A DNA stretch of 31,228 nt from Phoronis australis (Eukaryota > Phoronida > Phoronidae): the NCBI GenBank assembly GCA_002633005.1, contig NMRA01000380.1, positions 272,645 to 303,872 of the forward strand. Direction: 5' to 3'. Under the pieces are notes generated by a model. That model ran no database searches and was not told where the DNA came from. It saw nothing but the letters and a program-made list of their open reading frames with translations. Shown here piece by piece: positions 20,964-31,228 of the stretch. Positions within the stretch are counted from its first letter, which is position 1. Each line of letters starts with the position of its first letter. The position numbers were made by a program, and so were the translations under genes.

Positions 20964-21329
20964 GTGCGGGATAATGTAAACGTTACAATATTGGTCCATA
21001 AACATCCGTTGCTAACGAAAGCCGAAAGATACCTTTTCGACGACCTTGGGGCACTCACACAGCAGATCAAGGAATTACTGAGAATGAACAAGGAAAAGCG
21101 TCTGTCGGACATAAAAGTGTGTGGTGTAATACCTCATTTTGATGATCAGCTGAAAATTCGCCCACGAATATATTTCGCGCATTTGCAGATACGAAACTAC
21201 CAATACGTTCCCAATGGTGACAGTACATTCGACAGTGAAACGTGCCTTACCGTCCAGACTTATTCCCATGTACCAGAACATCAGAGGCTACCAACAAATT
21301 ATTACGTTGTCTTGTCGCGTGAAGAATGA
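20964..21329 (+). CDS. unrecognised open frame, possible exon
   Basis: This 122-codon frame (with stop) starts right after an in-frame TAG at 20961-20963, so the first codons can only be coding if the AG at 20962-20963 is a splice acceptor. A branch-point-like TACTAAT lies at 20943-20949, but there is no pyrimidine tract. The first in-frame ATG would be at 21084 (81 residues). The peptide has a mixed globular composition (for example LTQQIKELLRMNKEKR and KIRPRIYFAHLQIRNYQYVP). No signal peptide or membrane segment is seen, and I do not recognise a family. The length is close to what chance allows in 31 kb. Confidence 0.18.
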   Translation: MRDNVNVTILVHKHPLLTKAERYLFDDLGALTQQIKELLRMNKEKRLSDIKVCGVIPHFDDQLKIRPRIYFAHLQIRNYQYVPNGDSTFDSETCLTVQTYSHVPEHQRLPTNYYVVLSREE

Positions 21330-22120
21330 TCTATTTCCTAATGCCAGGTGTGGTATGGTATACCTTGCCCAGTGCACCTAATCGTGTAGTTCCAACCTCG
21401 GCACCGTCATTTAATCGATCCCACATCTGAATGAACCTTAGTTGATGCAAAGATACAGTCTTTGACTGATGGCAGTCGGATTACTGAAAGCGTGCATGTA
21501 ATGGGAACAGTTCATTTTTCCAAAAGGGCAATTTGTCATTGTGTGGTTCCATATGCCAGAAACAGTTTTAGTGAAATATCATGTACGTATGCAGCTGGCT
21601 TCCGCCATATTTGTTTTACGCTCGAGGAATTTTGTGACAATAAATATGGAGGGAGAACCTAACTAATCGTTATTTCAGGGTTAAGCGCAGACGACGAGCA
21701 ACGCACCTAGAATGAAATTTAACTCAGTTCAAGTTTGCGGCGAAATGAACTAAGAGGGGTTTTACTAGCGCAGTCGGTGGTGAGGCGAATGCCTCAGTTT
21801 TGGATTTCATTTACCTGGGCTGAGTTCAGTAGACCCAAGAATCTCCAGAAGGAAGCTAGTGTGATCACGTTATTTGATTGAAATACATGGCGATATATCG
21901 CGATGTCTTGATTGATCTTTCGTTTTTGCGAGGTTCTCTCGCACTCACTCCTGGCTGGCGTAAAATCCTCAGCCGATAGCATGCGGGCGAGATGTGCTAA
22001 GTGCTTAGCGGATTAGCTTCGGTAGTCAATGAAAATTAGTTTTTGCACCACATGACAACGACAAATCTCTCTTATTGGCTCACTCTAATCCTTTACACAA
22101 CATTTGGGAGACCAGAGAAC
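21330..22120. other. unassigned stretch, one A-box-like motif
   Basis: No gene is recognised. At about 21757 TAGCGCAGTCGGTGG matches the Pol III A-box pattern, but the sequence downstream has only a poor B-box match (AGTTCAGTAGACC) and no cloverleaf, so a decayed tRNA-derived element is possible but unproven. Confidence 0.35.
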
Positions 22121-22274
22121 AGCCTCCCGTTCAGTAAGGCGAAGACCTCGCTAAAAAGCAAGACTTCGCGAGATTGCGTGAGATATTGCCGTGCATTTTA
22201 AATGAAAACACGTGACTGACTAGGTTTTAGCTAGGTCCTAGCGTAGGTCCTAGCGTCTACTGAACGCACGCCAG
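22121..22274. mobile_element. MITE-like inverted-repeat element, copy B
   Basis: It aligns with copy A from CAGCCTCCC through CACGCCAG with roughly 90% identity. The right inverted repeat (22245-22265) is identical to copy A; the left one (from 22129) has several changes (GTAAGGCGAAGACCT). The flanks of copies A and B differ, so this is a dispersed element rather than a segmental duplication. Confidence 0.8.
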
Positions 22275-22599
22275 TTCTAACTTGGTTTTCCCTAGCAAAA
22301 CACGCCTCAATGAACTTGTCACCTTTTCTTCAGTCTGTCGAAAACCGTAAACAAAGAAAAGTTTTGAGTGATTCCACATCTGTCACAAGCCTAACAGATG
22401 ATCACAGAAAATTGACTCTGTCTTGTACTTTTTGCCCTTTCACTCCTACTTAAAGTACGGTAGACAAGAAAGCGTTGAAATGCGCTCACGACTGCACTGC
22501 AAACGGTGTGCTTCTAAGGGTGTTTATTTGTATCATAAAAATGGCCACTGTAGGCCTAGATGGCTCAGAATATATTGAACCAATCCCAAAATGGGAAGT
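22275..22599. other. unassigned non-coding stretch
   Basis: Nothing is recognised apart from one TAGGCCTA palindrome near 22553. Confidence 0.4.
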
Positions 22600-23120
22600 T
22601 GTTGTCGTCTCTCAGAATTGTTTGCCAAATTTTATGGATATCCGTCAAAGAACTAAAGGCAAACATAAAAACTGCCATTAGGAACAACAACATTAGTCGA
22701 ATTCATCCATCTGCTGCAAAGGGCTTTAGGAGACACAGCCTTTGGTGCGTAAAAATGTCACTAGGGGGCATCACAGTAGTCAATCATGCTCTTGTCAGTT
22801 GGAACACATCTGAAAAATACATCGAATTCATCCGACAACGCCCTACTAGATGTCTTTGTGCCACATTTCATGAAAATCCGTTGAGGACCTTTGAAAATAC
22901 AAAGATAAGCGTAAAAAACTAAAATTGCCACTAGGGAGCACACCGGCAATCGGATCCGTCTGTATTCATTGTCATTTGGCGTCAGCTTCATAGCCTGAAC
23001 GCATCTGCCAAATGTCGTCAAGATCCTGCAAAGGTTTAGGAGATACAGCCGCGGCGACGGACGCCCGGACAGATATGACGGTAATATGCTCCCACATACA
23101 AATATGCGGGAACATAAAAA
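22600..23120 (+). repeat. degenerate interspersed repeat with internal units and end hairpin
   Basis: Related blocks recur inside the region: a CCAAATTT-ATGG-ATCCGT type block near 22625, 22860 and 23008; a GCCACTAGGGGGCA type block near 22672, 22757 and 22927; and TTTAGGAGAYACAGCC at 22725-22740 and 23035-23050. The region ends with GACGGACG-like sequence and an imperfect hairpin (23085-23116, arms TATGCTCCCACATA and TATGCGGGAACATA). The style matches abundant dispersed repeats of invertebrate genomes. The open frames across it (for example 22560-22922) are not supported as coding. Limits are approximate. Confidence 0.55.
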
Positions 23121-26052
23121 GGGACAAACAACTCAAAACTGGAACCCCAAAACAACCACTTCCCTGCGCGACATAAGCTAACATTAGATTCTGAAAACAA
23201 TTTTTCAACAGATTCAAAAAATTTGGTCCAAAACTACTGTCAACCAACTAGTTTTTCATATGCAATTCTGTCTTGTTTGAGGGCTGCCTGAAATCCCACG
23301 CGATTTCATAGTCCGACACTATTCAGAAATGCACAAATGCAACTGGGAACTGTCAAATTGAAGAAAAGTGTAGCTGAGCAAATGGTAATTTCTCATTCCC
23401 AGCATGTTCACAAACATAAACAAACCAGATTCACGGAGTTTACATGTAACGCTTACCTCAAGCCTGGCCTACCCCTAGAATTCTTTGGGCCGCGGTTGCA
23501 GTCTAAGGCTGTTCAGGCTTTGGTACGCTGCTTACTGCGATCACAAGTAACAGGTCAGTGACCATTTCTCTCGCTATGTGCGGGTAACCCGCATGGAGCT
23601 ACATGTATGAGCTGAAGTCGTACTAAATAAAGTGCTCAGTTAGCAATAGTTCTCGTGAGGACAGCTCACCTCCAGGCTTCTCGTCTGCGCTCACCCTAAT
23701 GGTGCTAATTGATCATTTATGTATAGTAAATTACACCAGCTCGGGTAATAATCATTGTCTGTTCTCGTACACCACATGTGTAACATAACCTACGTTATTC
23801 AAGACCTAGTTATCTGCCTGTCATTTCAATTAACAATGGCTGCGTCAAGCCAACCATTTCAATGGGTTTAAAAAAAATGACTTCACGTGATTTTAGACCT
23901 CATAACTCCATACAACGCAATCCTAACTAGTCTGATAACGAAGAGGCAAATTGCAATCACCACACTAGTGTACCTAATTTGAAATGTGCAAATCTGTATA
24001 CACAATCGTCGTCAAGACACGGTTTGCTGAAGACATCCCTGCGTTGTGATACATGATTATGAATGGACTCTGTTCTAGTTGTCATTCTATATGTAACTTG
24101 AAACTTATTTTTCAATTTAGAAGCACCAAAAGCAGGGAACAGGATATTTAGCGATAGTTGTCACGTAAGCATAATACAAACGATACAGAGTGTGGAGGCC
24201 GGTAAAACTCAGCACTTCCCTCGAACTTGCCAGCGAACTACTTAATTTCATCATTGACCTTATAAAGTCTGAAGACAATGACAACTTGACCTTACAAGCT
24301 TTGAGAATGACGTCAGCCAGGAGCTGGACAAGAAACGAAGAATTTTAAGACAGCGGGGTACATTCTTTCCAGCTGCAGAGGCGAATTCTACAAAGAAAAC
24401 CGTAGTGAAACATCGGACTATCAGGCTGCTGTTTTTCTGTCGTATTGTTCATGAACTTTCAAAAATGTGCCGGTACCAATTATTAAGGCGTTGGATGTGT
24501 CGTAATACGGGCCACTGCAGACGTAGAGCTAGGAGCTTAGCTGTCTGCCTCAAGTGAAATGACAGCTCGCGTCAAGGCGAGGAATACGGGAAATAATTCA
24601 CTGCTAATTTACATTATTGTTGAGCATTTTCTTGCCAAAATACAGTTTCCTTAATACCTAGCTCAACTATCGTTCTCTTGAGGCAGACATTTGGGCTGGT
24701 AGATCCGTCTCCGTCTGTGGTGACCCGCCTCAAACAACAAATTATAGGTGCACGTGAAACTAGTGTAGTATCTTTGTCCGAAGCTCTCGGTCTGCGGTGA
24801 CTCTACATTTCCCCGTGAATCCTCGCTGGTGTCTGATCAGCATATGTACAATACATGGACCATTCAGTACTTACACGTGTGTCCCACGACAACTGCAAAA
24901 ATCCTCCGTTAAAACCAGGGAATTCCTTGCGACCGTTTTCCGTACAAAATTTCTGCCCGTTTTCAACGAATTTAAAAGATTTTTCCAAATTACGCTGGTT
25001 GCATCAACAGCCACCTCCACGTCTAAATATAATCACAGGCAGATGCCTTTGTTTACGAACCCTCGGTCAGCACATCTATACGTTCAGGACCAATGTGAAA
25101 AAGTAGTTCAAGAGGACTCTTAAGAGGGCACACACATCAAAACAAGCCATGTTACTTCCAACTCCTGGCATTTCTTTGTTTGTTGACCGATGGGTCAGTG
25201 ATGCGGAGTTTATTGTCAGGAAGTTACGAGAATTACCGTGGATTCCTGTAAACGTGCCTATCTAAGAGCCTAGCTCAAGGGCTCACTTCTGGAGTCAACA
25301 TAACGATTTTGCTTCCAACATTGATTATTTGTGTGACTCATTTGAAATGGACAGCGTAAAACTGAAGACCTATATTTCTAAGAGAACGAATACAACAAAA
25401 TTATAGACTTTAATTTACAGAAACTGTAAACCTGCGATTTAAATTCCAGCAGCAAATTGCGCGAATAGCGTTAGCACCTGTAGGTTTTTGAGAACGCGTT
25501 TCACGAACATGCAATTGGGAATACATGTCAGAAACTAGGAAGATAGAAAAGAGCAAAGATACGCCCTGGGGTCCTACATAAATAGTGACTTTTTAAAAGA
25601 CTGACGCCGGGTGAATTTGGTCTTTCGTGCCACACGACCATTTCTGAATAGCAGTTAAATCGCACTGAACAAAAGCGCACGTGTAGTCCCGCTTAACTGA
25701 TAGTTACTGATGTGCTCATACAAACATTGCATTCAGAAATTGGAACTATGGATAATCAAGTAGTTCCTTTGACAAACCGTTGCTGTCATATTGCTATTAC
25801 TTCATTAGCTAACTCAGAACATGTTTACACCGACAAATGACTTGTTGATCTGCCAAGAGCAAAAAGTGCACGGTATTTTGGGTTATAACCCCCACGCTCA
25901 AAGTAATAACATTGATATTGTTAAACATTAGTAATCTATATCTGCCGTAAATCAAATTAAGCCGTCGTCGATGCGTTGAATATGGGATACAGGGTGTGCC
26001 GTAACACGAAACCATAGCACTTAGTGTTAAACGAATTACAATTGACGATCCA
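23121..26052. other. unassigned non-coding stretch
   Basis: No gene is recognised. A 13-bp perfect inverted repeat (TGTCTGCCTCAAG at 24542-24554 and its complement at 24677-24689) brackets about 120 bases and might be a decayed small element. The 108-codon frame at 24797-25123 overlaps two other open frames and is not supported. Confidence 0.4.
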
Positions 26053-26285
26053 CAGGCGGATCTACGGGGGGTTCAGGGGGTTCAACCTCCCCCCTCGGTA
26101 CAGGGTCAAAAATAAAAATTAAAAAAATGTCACCAGAAAAATGAAATCAGCTACTAAAAACAAAAAAAATCTTACACAGGAGGGGAGTAACCCCCTCTCG
26201 ACCTTCCCTCCTCTCGGGGCTACGCGCCTCGGATTTGAACGAATCCCAACCCTCCCTCCTGAAAACGTAGATCTGCCATTGCCTG
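26053..26285. mobile_element. hAT-like non-autonomous DNA element
   Basis: The left end CAGGCGGATCTACGGGGG and the right end CGTAGATCTGCC...GCCTG are imperfect inverted repeats. G-runs (GGGGGGTTCAGGGGG) sit inside the left end and C-runs (CCCTCCCTCCTGAA) inside the right. This CAGG-CGGATC terminus with adjoining GGGG tracts is typical of hAT-superfamily MITEs. The middle is A-rich and non-coding. I find no clear 8-bp target duplication, so the copy is old or its ends are slightly misplaced. Confidence 0.5.
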
Positions 26286-27897
26286 GTGTCGTTCATCTTT
26301 GAAGCATACGTTATGAGTAATATTTATAACTTACGTCAGTCCGTTTCTTTGACGCTACATTACTTCTTGCTACTGCCCAGGTAAAACAAAATAACAATTT
26401 TCGGCAACCTCAAACATGCAACATAAATTTTTTGTAAAATGAATACTTCAAGCGCTAATGTCCAAAATGTTTGGCTACGCTTTACGGTGTATATTTATAC
26501 CATTGACCCGTATATATTACCATTAATGTATATATAATGAATACTCTCCAGTAATATGATAGCCTCAATAACACAAAAATCATTTACGTCGTAAGAGGAT
26601 AGATTGCTAAAGTTTTCAAATAATCATTACCATATAATTCGACCTAAACACCAATGAATTGAAAATCTCTCAGTCGCTGCTTTTCGTCGGAGTTTCAGCA
26701 ATACAGGCTACGCCCATAGATACGTACGTGACAGAATTTGATTTCTTTTTTACTTTTCTCCATGTCAGTAACACAACATTTTATTTTAGCCTTAGTCACC
26801 AGAATGAGTTTATTGGTCTCTTCAACATAATTAGATGTAGTTAGGTCATAAACTAAGAGTATACATTACCAACACCTAAGTAAAAATAGAAACTACTTAG
26901 ACCAACGCTTAACTTTTCACGAGTGAATAGACACAAATGCAATCTATCAACACAAAATTGCCGCCAGTAGTTCAGACTGAAAAAACCCAGTGACCAATTT
27001 GTGGTGTTTTGCGGCAGTAAGTGTGCGTAAACATGGGACACTTCCGGCCTAATGAAGTAAAGAAAACAATACGTGAGAAACTTGGTATAGAATGACTCGT
27101 TTGTTAACACCGAAGACTTTAACAGTGAGATGGAAACCGACCCTAGCCGTAATATTTGCGGAATTTCACCGGAATTGCGAAAAGTTATAGTATGGGCATA
27201 AAAATTGTTTGCTGTACAAGAGCCTTTTCTTAAAACGTATAGTAGTTCTTGTTTTACATACTGTCTAAACGAAATCAAAGTTCACCGACCAGTGGTTACA
27301 GGTTCGCTAATTTGCTAGAAAATCACCAATGGTAACATGATTACCAGCAAAGCAACAAGGAATGCTTAAAAATAATGGATTGCGATTAGCTTCAGCGACT
27401 GATGTCATGCGCACAGCGACAACTACCGGAAATCATCAGTGCTGATTCTTCCTGGCACAGGTAGGAAGGACAAGTAATTACTTATTGAATATTCTCCGCT
27501 CGTGCCCACGAGGACCAGAAGTAATCACCAGTAAACGACATCAGGAGCATTACGATAATTAATCAAAACGCACTGTTCTGCGTGACGTGAGGTTTACCTT
27601 TACAGTTTTTTCTAATCTCGCCGATTATTTGCCTTTGCCTTTGAGTATCATTTAGTGGGGCTATTAATCACTTGTTTACCACGGATAGGGCCGTAGGGGC
27701 TGACACTTAAGCCTCAGTTATTGATTAAGGCCGACAATTTAATATCAAATTGTTCAAGATAAACTGATTAGTTCCTCGAAAAACAAAAGTGTAATCTACA
27801 GACGTGACACACTTTTAGTAATAACTGTGCTACGCGCGAAAAACTATCGTTGGCCAAACGGGTGAACGTTACCCAAGTAAATTACGTGCCCAAATTG
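26286..27897. other. unassigned non-coding stretch
   Basis: No gene is recognised. A 141-codon minus-strand frame at 26853-27278 begins at a TTG, is rich in Leu, Phe, Ser and Tyr, shows no domain, and is of a length that chance can produce once or twice in a window this size. Confidence 0.4.
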
Positions 27898-28136
27898 ATT
27901 CTTGTTAGAGGCGTGAAGTATTTTTTAGAGTCGTAAAGTAATTATTTGCTGCGTTTTACCCAGCAAATATCTATGTTATGCAGCAAACGATTACTTTACG
28001 CCGCAAATAATCACTTTACGCCGTTAAAAGTAAATATCTGCAGCGTAAAGTAAATATCTACAGCGTAAAGTAAATATTTGCGGCTTAAAGAAATACTTTA
28101 CGCCACAAATAAATACTTTACGCCTCTAACAAGAAT
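27898..28136. mobile_element. foldback element of phased 20-bp units in alternating orientation
   Basis: The 239-bp element has 26-bp terminal inverted repeats (left 27898-27923, starting ATTCTTGTTAGAGGCG; right 28111-28136) with one mismatch. Between them the sequence falls into consecutive 20-bp blocks from 27911 to 28130. Blocks based on GCGTAAAGTAAATATTTG are forward at 27911-27950 and again at about 28042-28090; blocks with the complement TACTTTACGCCGCAAATA lie at about 27990-28024 and 28091-28130. It has no coding capacity and no evident target duplication. Confidence 0.75.
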
Positions 28137-29214
28137 TAGCTTACGCACGCATTTTATAGACTAGGCTCGAGAACCTTGCTAGTCACCGCGGCAGTTTCAG
28201 CCACGAAGCAATAATATGGCCGTCAGGGGAGGTAAATTCCAGGCGTTACATCAATTCCAGTAAACACAAGAACACGATGACGTTGTTTTGGTAGAACAAA
28301 TGCGCCTATGAATAAAATTTGACACCGGAACCTACGGTTTAAAGCAAGCTAGTTAAGTAATCGATATGTTTGATACTATACCAATTACTCATGTAACAAC
28401 AATGTTTCCTTTAACAATTCTAATATGCCAAGTTGTTAGGTTGCCCTATTTTGGGCTATAGTCGCCGATTTTGAGAACCACTTTGATGCCTGTTATTCAG
28501 CGGAGAAAACTGTGCGAACTTTAAATGACCATTACCCTATTTTTTTGCCAAATTGACAATTCAAACGGGTCAAGCTAAATATTCCAGGGTGTCCGGGCGC
28601 GAGCACATGTAAACACAACCCAACCTCGTCCCCAAGCCTCAAGATGGCTAAACCATATTCCGCCGTCTTTGTGCGCAAACATTGGTTTCAAGCGAAAGCA
28701 TAAATATGGCTTTAGCACTTGCTGTGCAGGTCAACGATGTCCGAAGAACTGGAGAGGAATGATAATCATTTAACAACCAATTATGGCCGTTAAATGACTA
28801 ATTCTGTGCAATCTGCACGTTGAATAAGCAATTTTCAACGAGCATAATGTTTCTTGTGGGAAAACCTCAGAAGTTAACATGAAAGTAGTTGTCAAGGGGA
28901 CGTTGTCAACTGAGCGCGTGCGTATATTATGATTCACGCAAATGAATTTTAATTCAAGTTCACACTTGATTACCCCTACATTCGAACTGCTAATTTGAGT
29001 TTAATCTTAAGATGTACACAATAAGCATGAATAAAAATGCGCTGCCTGTGCGCGTAAAACGCACTGGGTGTGTTTTTGTAGCTTCACATACTTTTTGTTT
29101 TGGGTCAATCAGTCCGCGCTCCCAGTCAAAAAAAACTTCGGACTTGGCCTTTTACAGTTATAAATTTGATTTTTCCAGGCTATTGCAGCTTTACGAGCGA
29201 ACTTTATCACACTC
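28137..29214. other. unassigned non-coding stretch
   Basis: Nothing is recognised. An open frame entering the minisatellite from 29012 begins in this unique sequence, but it is long only because the 30-bp repeat keeps frames open. Confidence 0.4.
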
Positions 29215-29509
29215 GGATAAGGCCATAGACAACATGATGTCTAGGGAAGACATCATGATGTCTAGGGATAAGGCCATAGACATCATGATGTCTAGGGATA
29301 AGGCCATAGACATCATGATGTCTAGGGATAAGGCCATAGACATCATGATGTCTAGGGATAAGGCCATAGACATCATGATGTCTGGGGATAAGGCCATAGA
29401 CATCATGATGTCTGGGGATAAGGCCATAGACATCATGATGTCTGGGGATAAGGCCATAGACATCATGATGTCTGGGGATAAGGCCATAGACATCGGATAA
29501 GGCATTCAC
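29215..29509. repeat. 30-bp minisatellite with a palindrome in each unit
   Basis: There is one slightly variant 30-bp unit (29215-29244), one shortened 21-bp unit (29245-29265), seven full units (29266-29475), a partial unit, and a final GGATAAGG-like fragment. Each unit holds AGACATCATGATGTCT, a perfect 16-bp palindrome, which extends to 18 bp (TAGACATCATGATGTCTA) where units join as TCTAGG. The later units read TCTGG instead of TCTAG. As the period is a multiple of three, frames on both strands remain open (DKAIDIMMSR on one strand); I do not regard these as genes. Confidence 0.97.
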
Positions 29510-29836
29510 TAATCATAATGTACTCAAGGGAATAATTATAGGCATAGCTTTAAATTCGCGCAAAAGTAGATTAGACCTCGGGCTCAGGTGCGTTCCTCAT
29601 GCAGACATGTTTCCACTGAAGCAGAATGAACAAGTTGGTAGGCTACCACTAAACTACTAGTTCAATGGTCACAGATGTCGTTTTGATGTCAAAAATGTTG
29701 AACTTCACTATTATGCTCAATGTTCATTTGTACTCTAGTCATTAATGAAATATACTTATCAAATTTTCAAAACGCGCGTGAAATTTGCCACGTGGTCTCC
29801 TACTACCTAAGCATACAAATGTGTCAACTGGATAGA
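29510..29836. other. unassigned non-coding stretch
   Basis: Nothing is recognised in this stretch. Confidence 0.4.
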
Positions 29837-29925
29837 GTTCAATAGCGCTAGGACCTCGCCAGAAAAGCAAGATTTCGCGAGATAACGCGGGATGTTTTCT
29901 TGTATTTTAAATGAGAAGCACAGTC
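29837..29925. mobile_element. MITE-like inverted-repeat element, partial copy C
   Basis: GTTCAATAGCGCTAGGACCT and the following 70 or so bases (an AGCAAGATTTCGCGAGAT block and TTTTAAATGAGAA) align with the left and middle parts of copies A and B. The right third, with the second inverted repeat, is missing. Identity is lower than between A and B. The right limit is approximate. Confidence 0.7.
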
Positions 29926-31228
29926 AGGTGAGTCAGTCATTGACAAATGGAGAAGATATATCTTATTTGTTTTCAGCATGGTAGCGACGTTACAAGGCTG
30001 TGTAAGTGAAATAGTGTGTAGAGGTCTAAACGATTCATCTACGGTTCATCTATGACATAGTTTCACTCGTTTTGCACTCATTGGACTGCTAAACAAAAAT
30101 AGTTTGCAAGTAGGAATTTAATGTGTTATGAGCACGACGTTCTTTCGAAAACTTTTGATTTATGAGACTAACCCGTTATAAAACTGGTCTGAATTTTTTA
30201 TTTCTTTGGCGGAAAATGACCACTGAAGCTGAGCCAACCAGATGACCTTCAAGCTATAACGACAGTCACTCTCAGAGAACTGAAATCACTTCCATGTCCG
30301 AATTAAATTTTATGACGATAACACATTATAAAAACATAGAAGGCAGGTGAATTGCACCTTCAATTACATCATATTTTGACACTGTAAAGCTTCACGACAT
30401 TTTTCGTGCAGTGGTCACACGCCTAAAACTTCTGGTGACAAAGCTAATGAATCCTCAGCGCAGACCACAGAAAGTACACATTTGGATCATTCCGGCTTGG
30501 ATACCCTGGACTGAGATCTGCAATATCTATGACTTCAAATTTCACGGAAGCGTGCGATAAACCTAACAAAAACTGAAGATACTCAATGACAGTGGTCGTG
30601 TCGTTAATAATCGATGATGATCCGCGCATCGCAGTCACCTGTGCGATTTTGTTGGCGAAAGATCTTATATCAGGTAAAACTTTCTTACCGTATGTTCTTG
30701 AACGACTAGCCAACAGTGTTACGGAAGTTCAGTTGACAGAAAACCTTCATGACAACCGGTTAGACAAGGGCCCAGCAATGCGTACTTGTATTGTACGCCT
30801 ACACTTCTCGAAAAACTATCGAAAGAAATAGGATCGTAACCTCATTCCTCTGAGTTATGAATGCCGATAGTTTAGTTATTGTATTCACTACACAATTCTG
30901 ATTTCGGAGACGTTTTTGTTGCTAATTGTTTTGTCATTTCTCGGCGCCGCTCCCTGCTTTATGACCACATCAACACTTCCCGATCCCTACGTCAATAAAC
31001 AGTAGCACCTTCGTTCATGCTGAGATGATGTTTCCGTTACTGGAATTGGGATAGTGAAAGCAACACAGGTGTTTCCAATTAAACGATACCACTTGGAGTC
31101 CTGACTGCACCTTGCCAGTCTCCTCGGCGGACAATGCGCCTCTTGAAAATTCCGCGTTACGTCACACAGCATGACATGTCGTCTGCAACATTTCCAAACT
31201 CGCAAAAAGTAGGGCAAAACCACTCATG
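29926..31228. other. unassigned stretch at the window end
   Basis: No gene is recognised. Overlapping open frames on both strands at 30444-30831 are protein-like in parts. The minus frame (stop at 30444) begins at a TTG, and the plus frame (30586-30831) overlaps it, so at most one can be coding. The last frame (minus, 30987-31223) is unrecognised. Confidence 0.35.

Noticed and set aside
21750-21830. Possible tRNA gene from an A-box-like motif
   Set aside because: The B box is poor and no acceptor, anticodon or T stem can be formed.
26853-27278. 141-codon minus-strand frame
   Set aside because: It starts at TTG, has biased hydrophobic composition and no domain. One or two frames of this length are expected by chance in 31 kb at this AT content.
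29012-29505. Long open frames on both strands across the minisatellite (up to 162 codons)
   Set aside because: The 30-bp unit is a multiple of three, so stops cannot accumulate. The unique part before the repeat has no recognisable protein features.
30444-30831. Overlapping opposite-strand frames of 81-89 codons
   Set aside because: The minus frame lacks an ATG, the two overlap antisense, and neither resembles a known family. Both are too weak to call.

Overview
The window looks like a stretch of animal nuclear genome, most likely from a marine invertebrate, although I cannot name the species. The evidence is an intact rhodopsin-class G-protein-coupled receptor gene with a likely spliced 5' leader, eukaryotic proline tRNA genes with internal A and B boxes and T-run terminators, GT/AG splice-like signals, and many small foldback or MITE-like repeats. 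The DNA is AT-rich by eye and gene-poor. There is no bacterial organisation: no operons, ribosome-binding sites or CRISPR array.

Layout. Positions 1-3650 hold three weak exon candidates (359-454 plus, 638-864 minus, 3315-3614 plus) and a GAT/GAC microsatellite. Positions 5661 to about 8490 are a tandem array of roughly 1.23-kb units, each starting with a tRNA-Pro(AGG) gene. Two units are near-identical and a third is decayed outside its tRNA. A 109-bp hairpin element lies at 9667-9775, and a polypyrimidine repeat interrupted by a 20-N gap at 11009-11107. The only confident protein gene is the receptor at 13714-14949 on the minus strand, with a clear 3' splice site 43 bases before its ATG.

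From 16480 to the end the window is mostly repeats: three copies of a roughly 155-bp inverted-repeat element (16480, 22121 and a partial one at 29837); a 0.85-kb direct duplication meeting at a single N (17181-18873); two loci built on a related 20-bp motif (20607-20725 and 27898-28136, the second arranged as a foldback with units in both orientations); a degenerate interspersed repeat ending in a hairpin (22600-23120); a hAT-like non-autonomous element (26053-26285); and a 30-bp minisatellite whose units each carry a 16-18-bp palindrome (29215-29509).

The genes show no sign of a shared pathway. The receptor is probably a neuropeptide-type sensor at the cell surface, and the tRNA cluster serves translation. 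I see no clear previously undescribed multi-gene system. The most unusual structures are the orientation-switching 20-bp element near 28 kb and the tRNA-Pro array, where the tRNAs stay nearly identical while the DNA around the third copy has diverged. Most other open frames are of the length expected by chance or lack an ATG, and are left out or marked low confidence.
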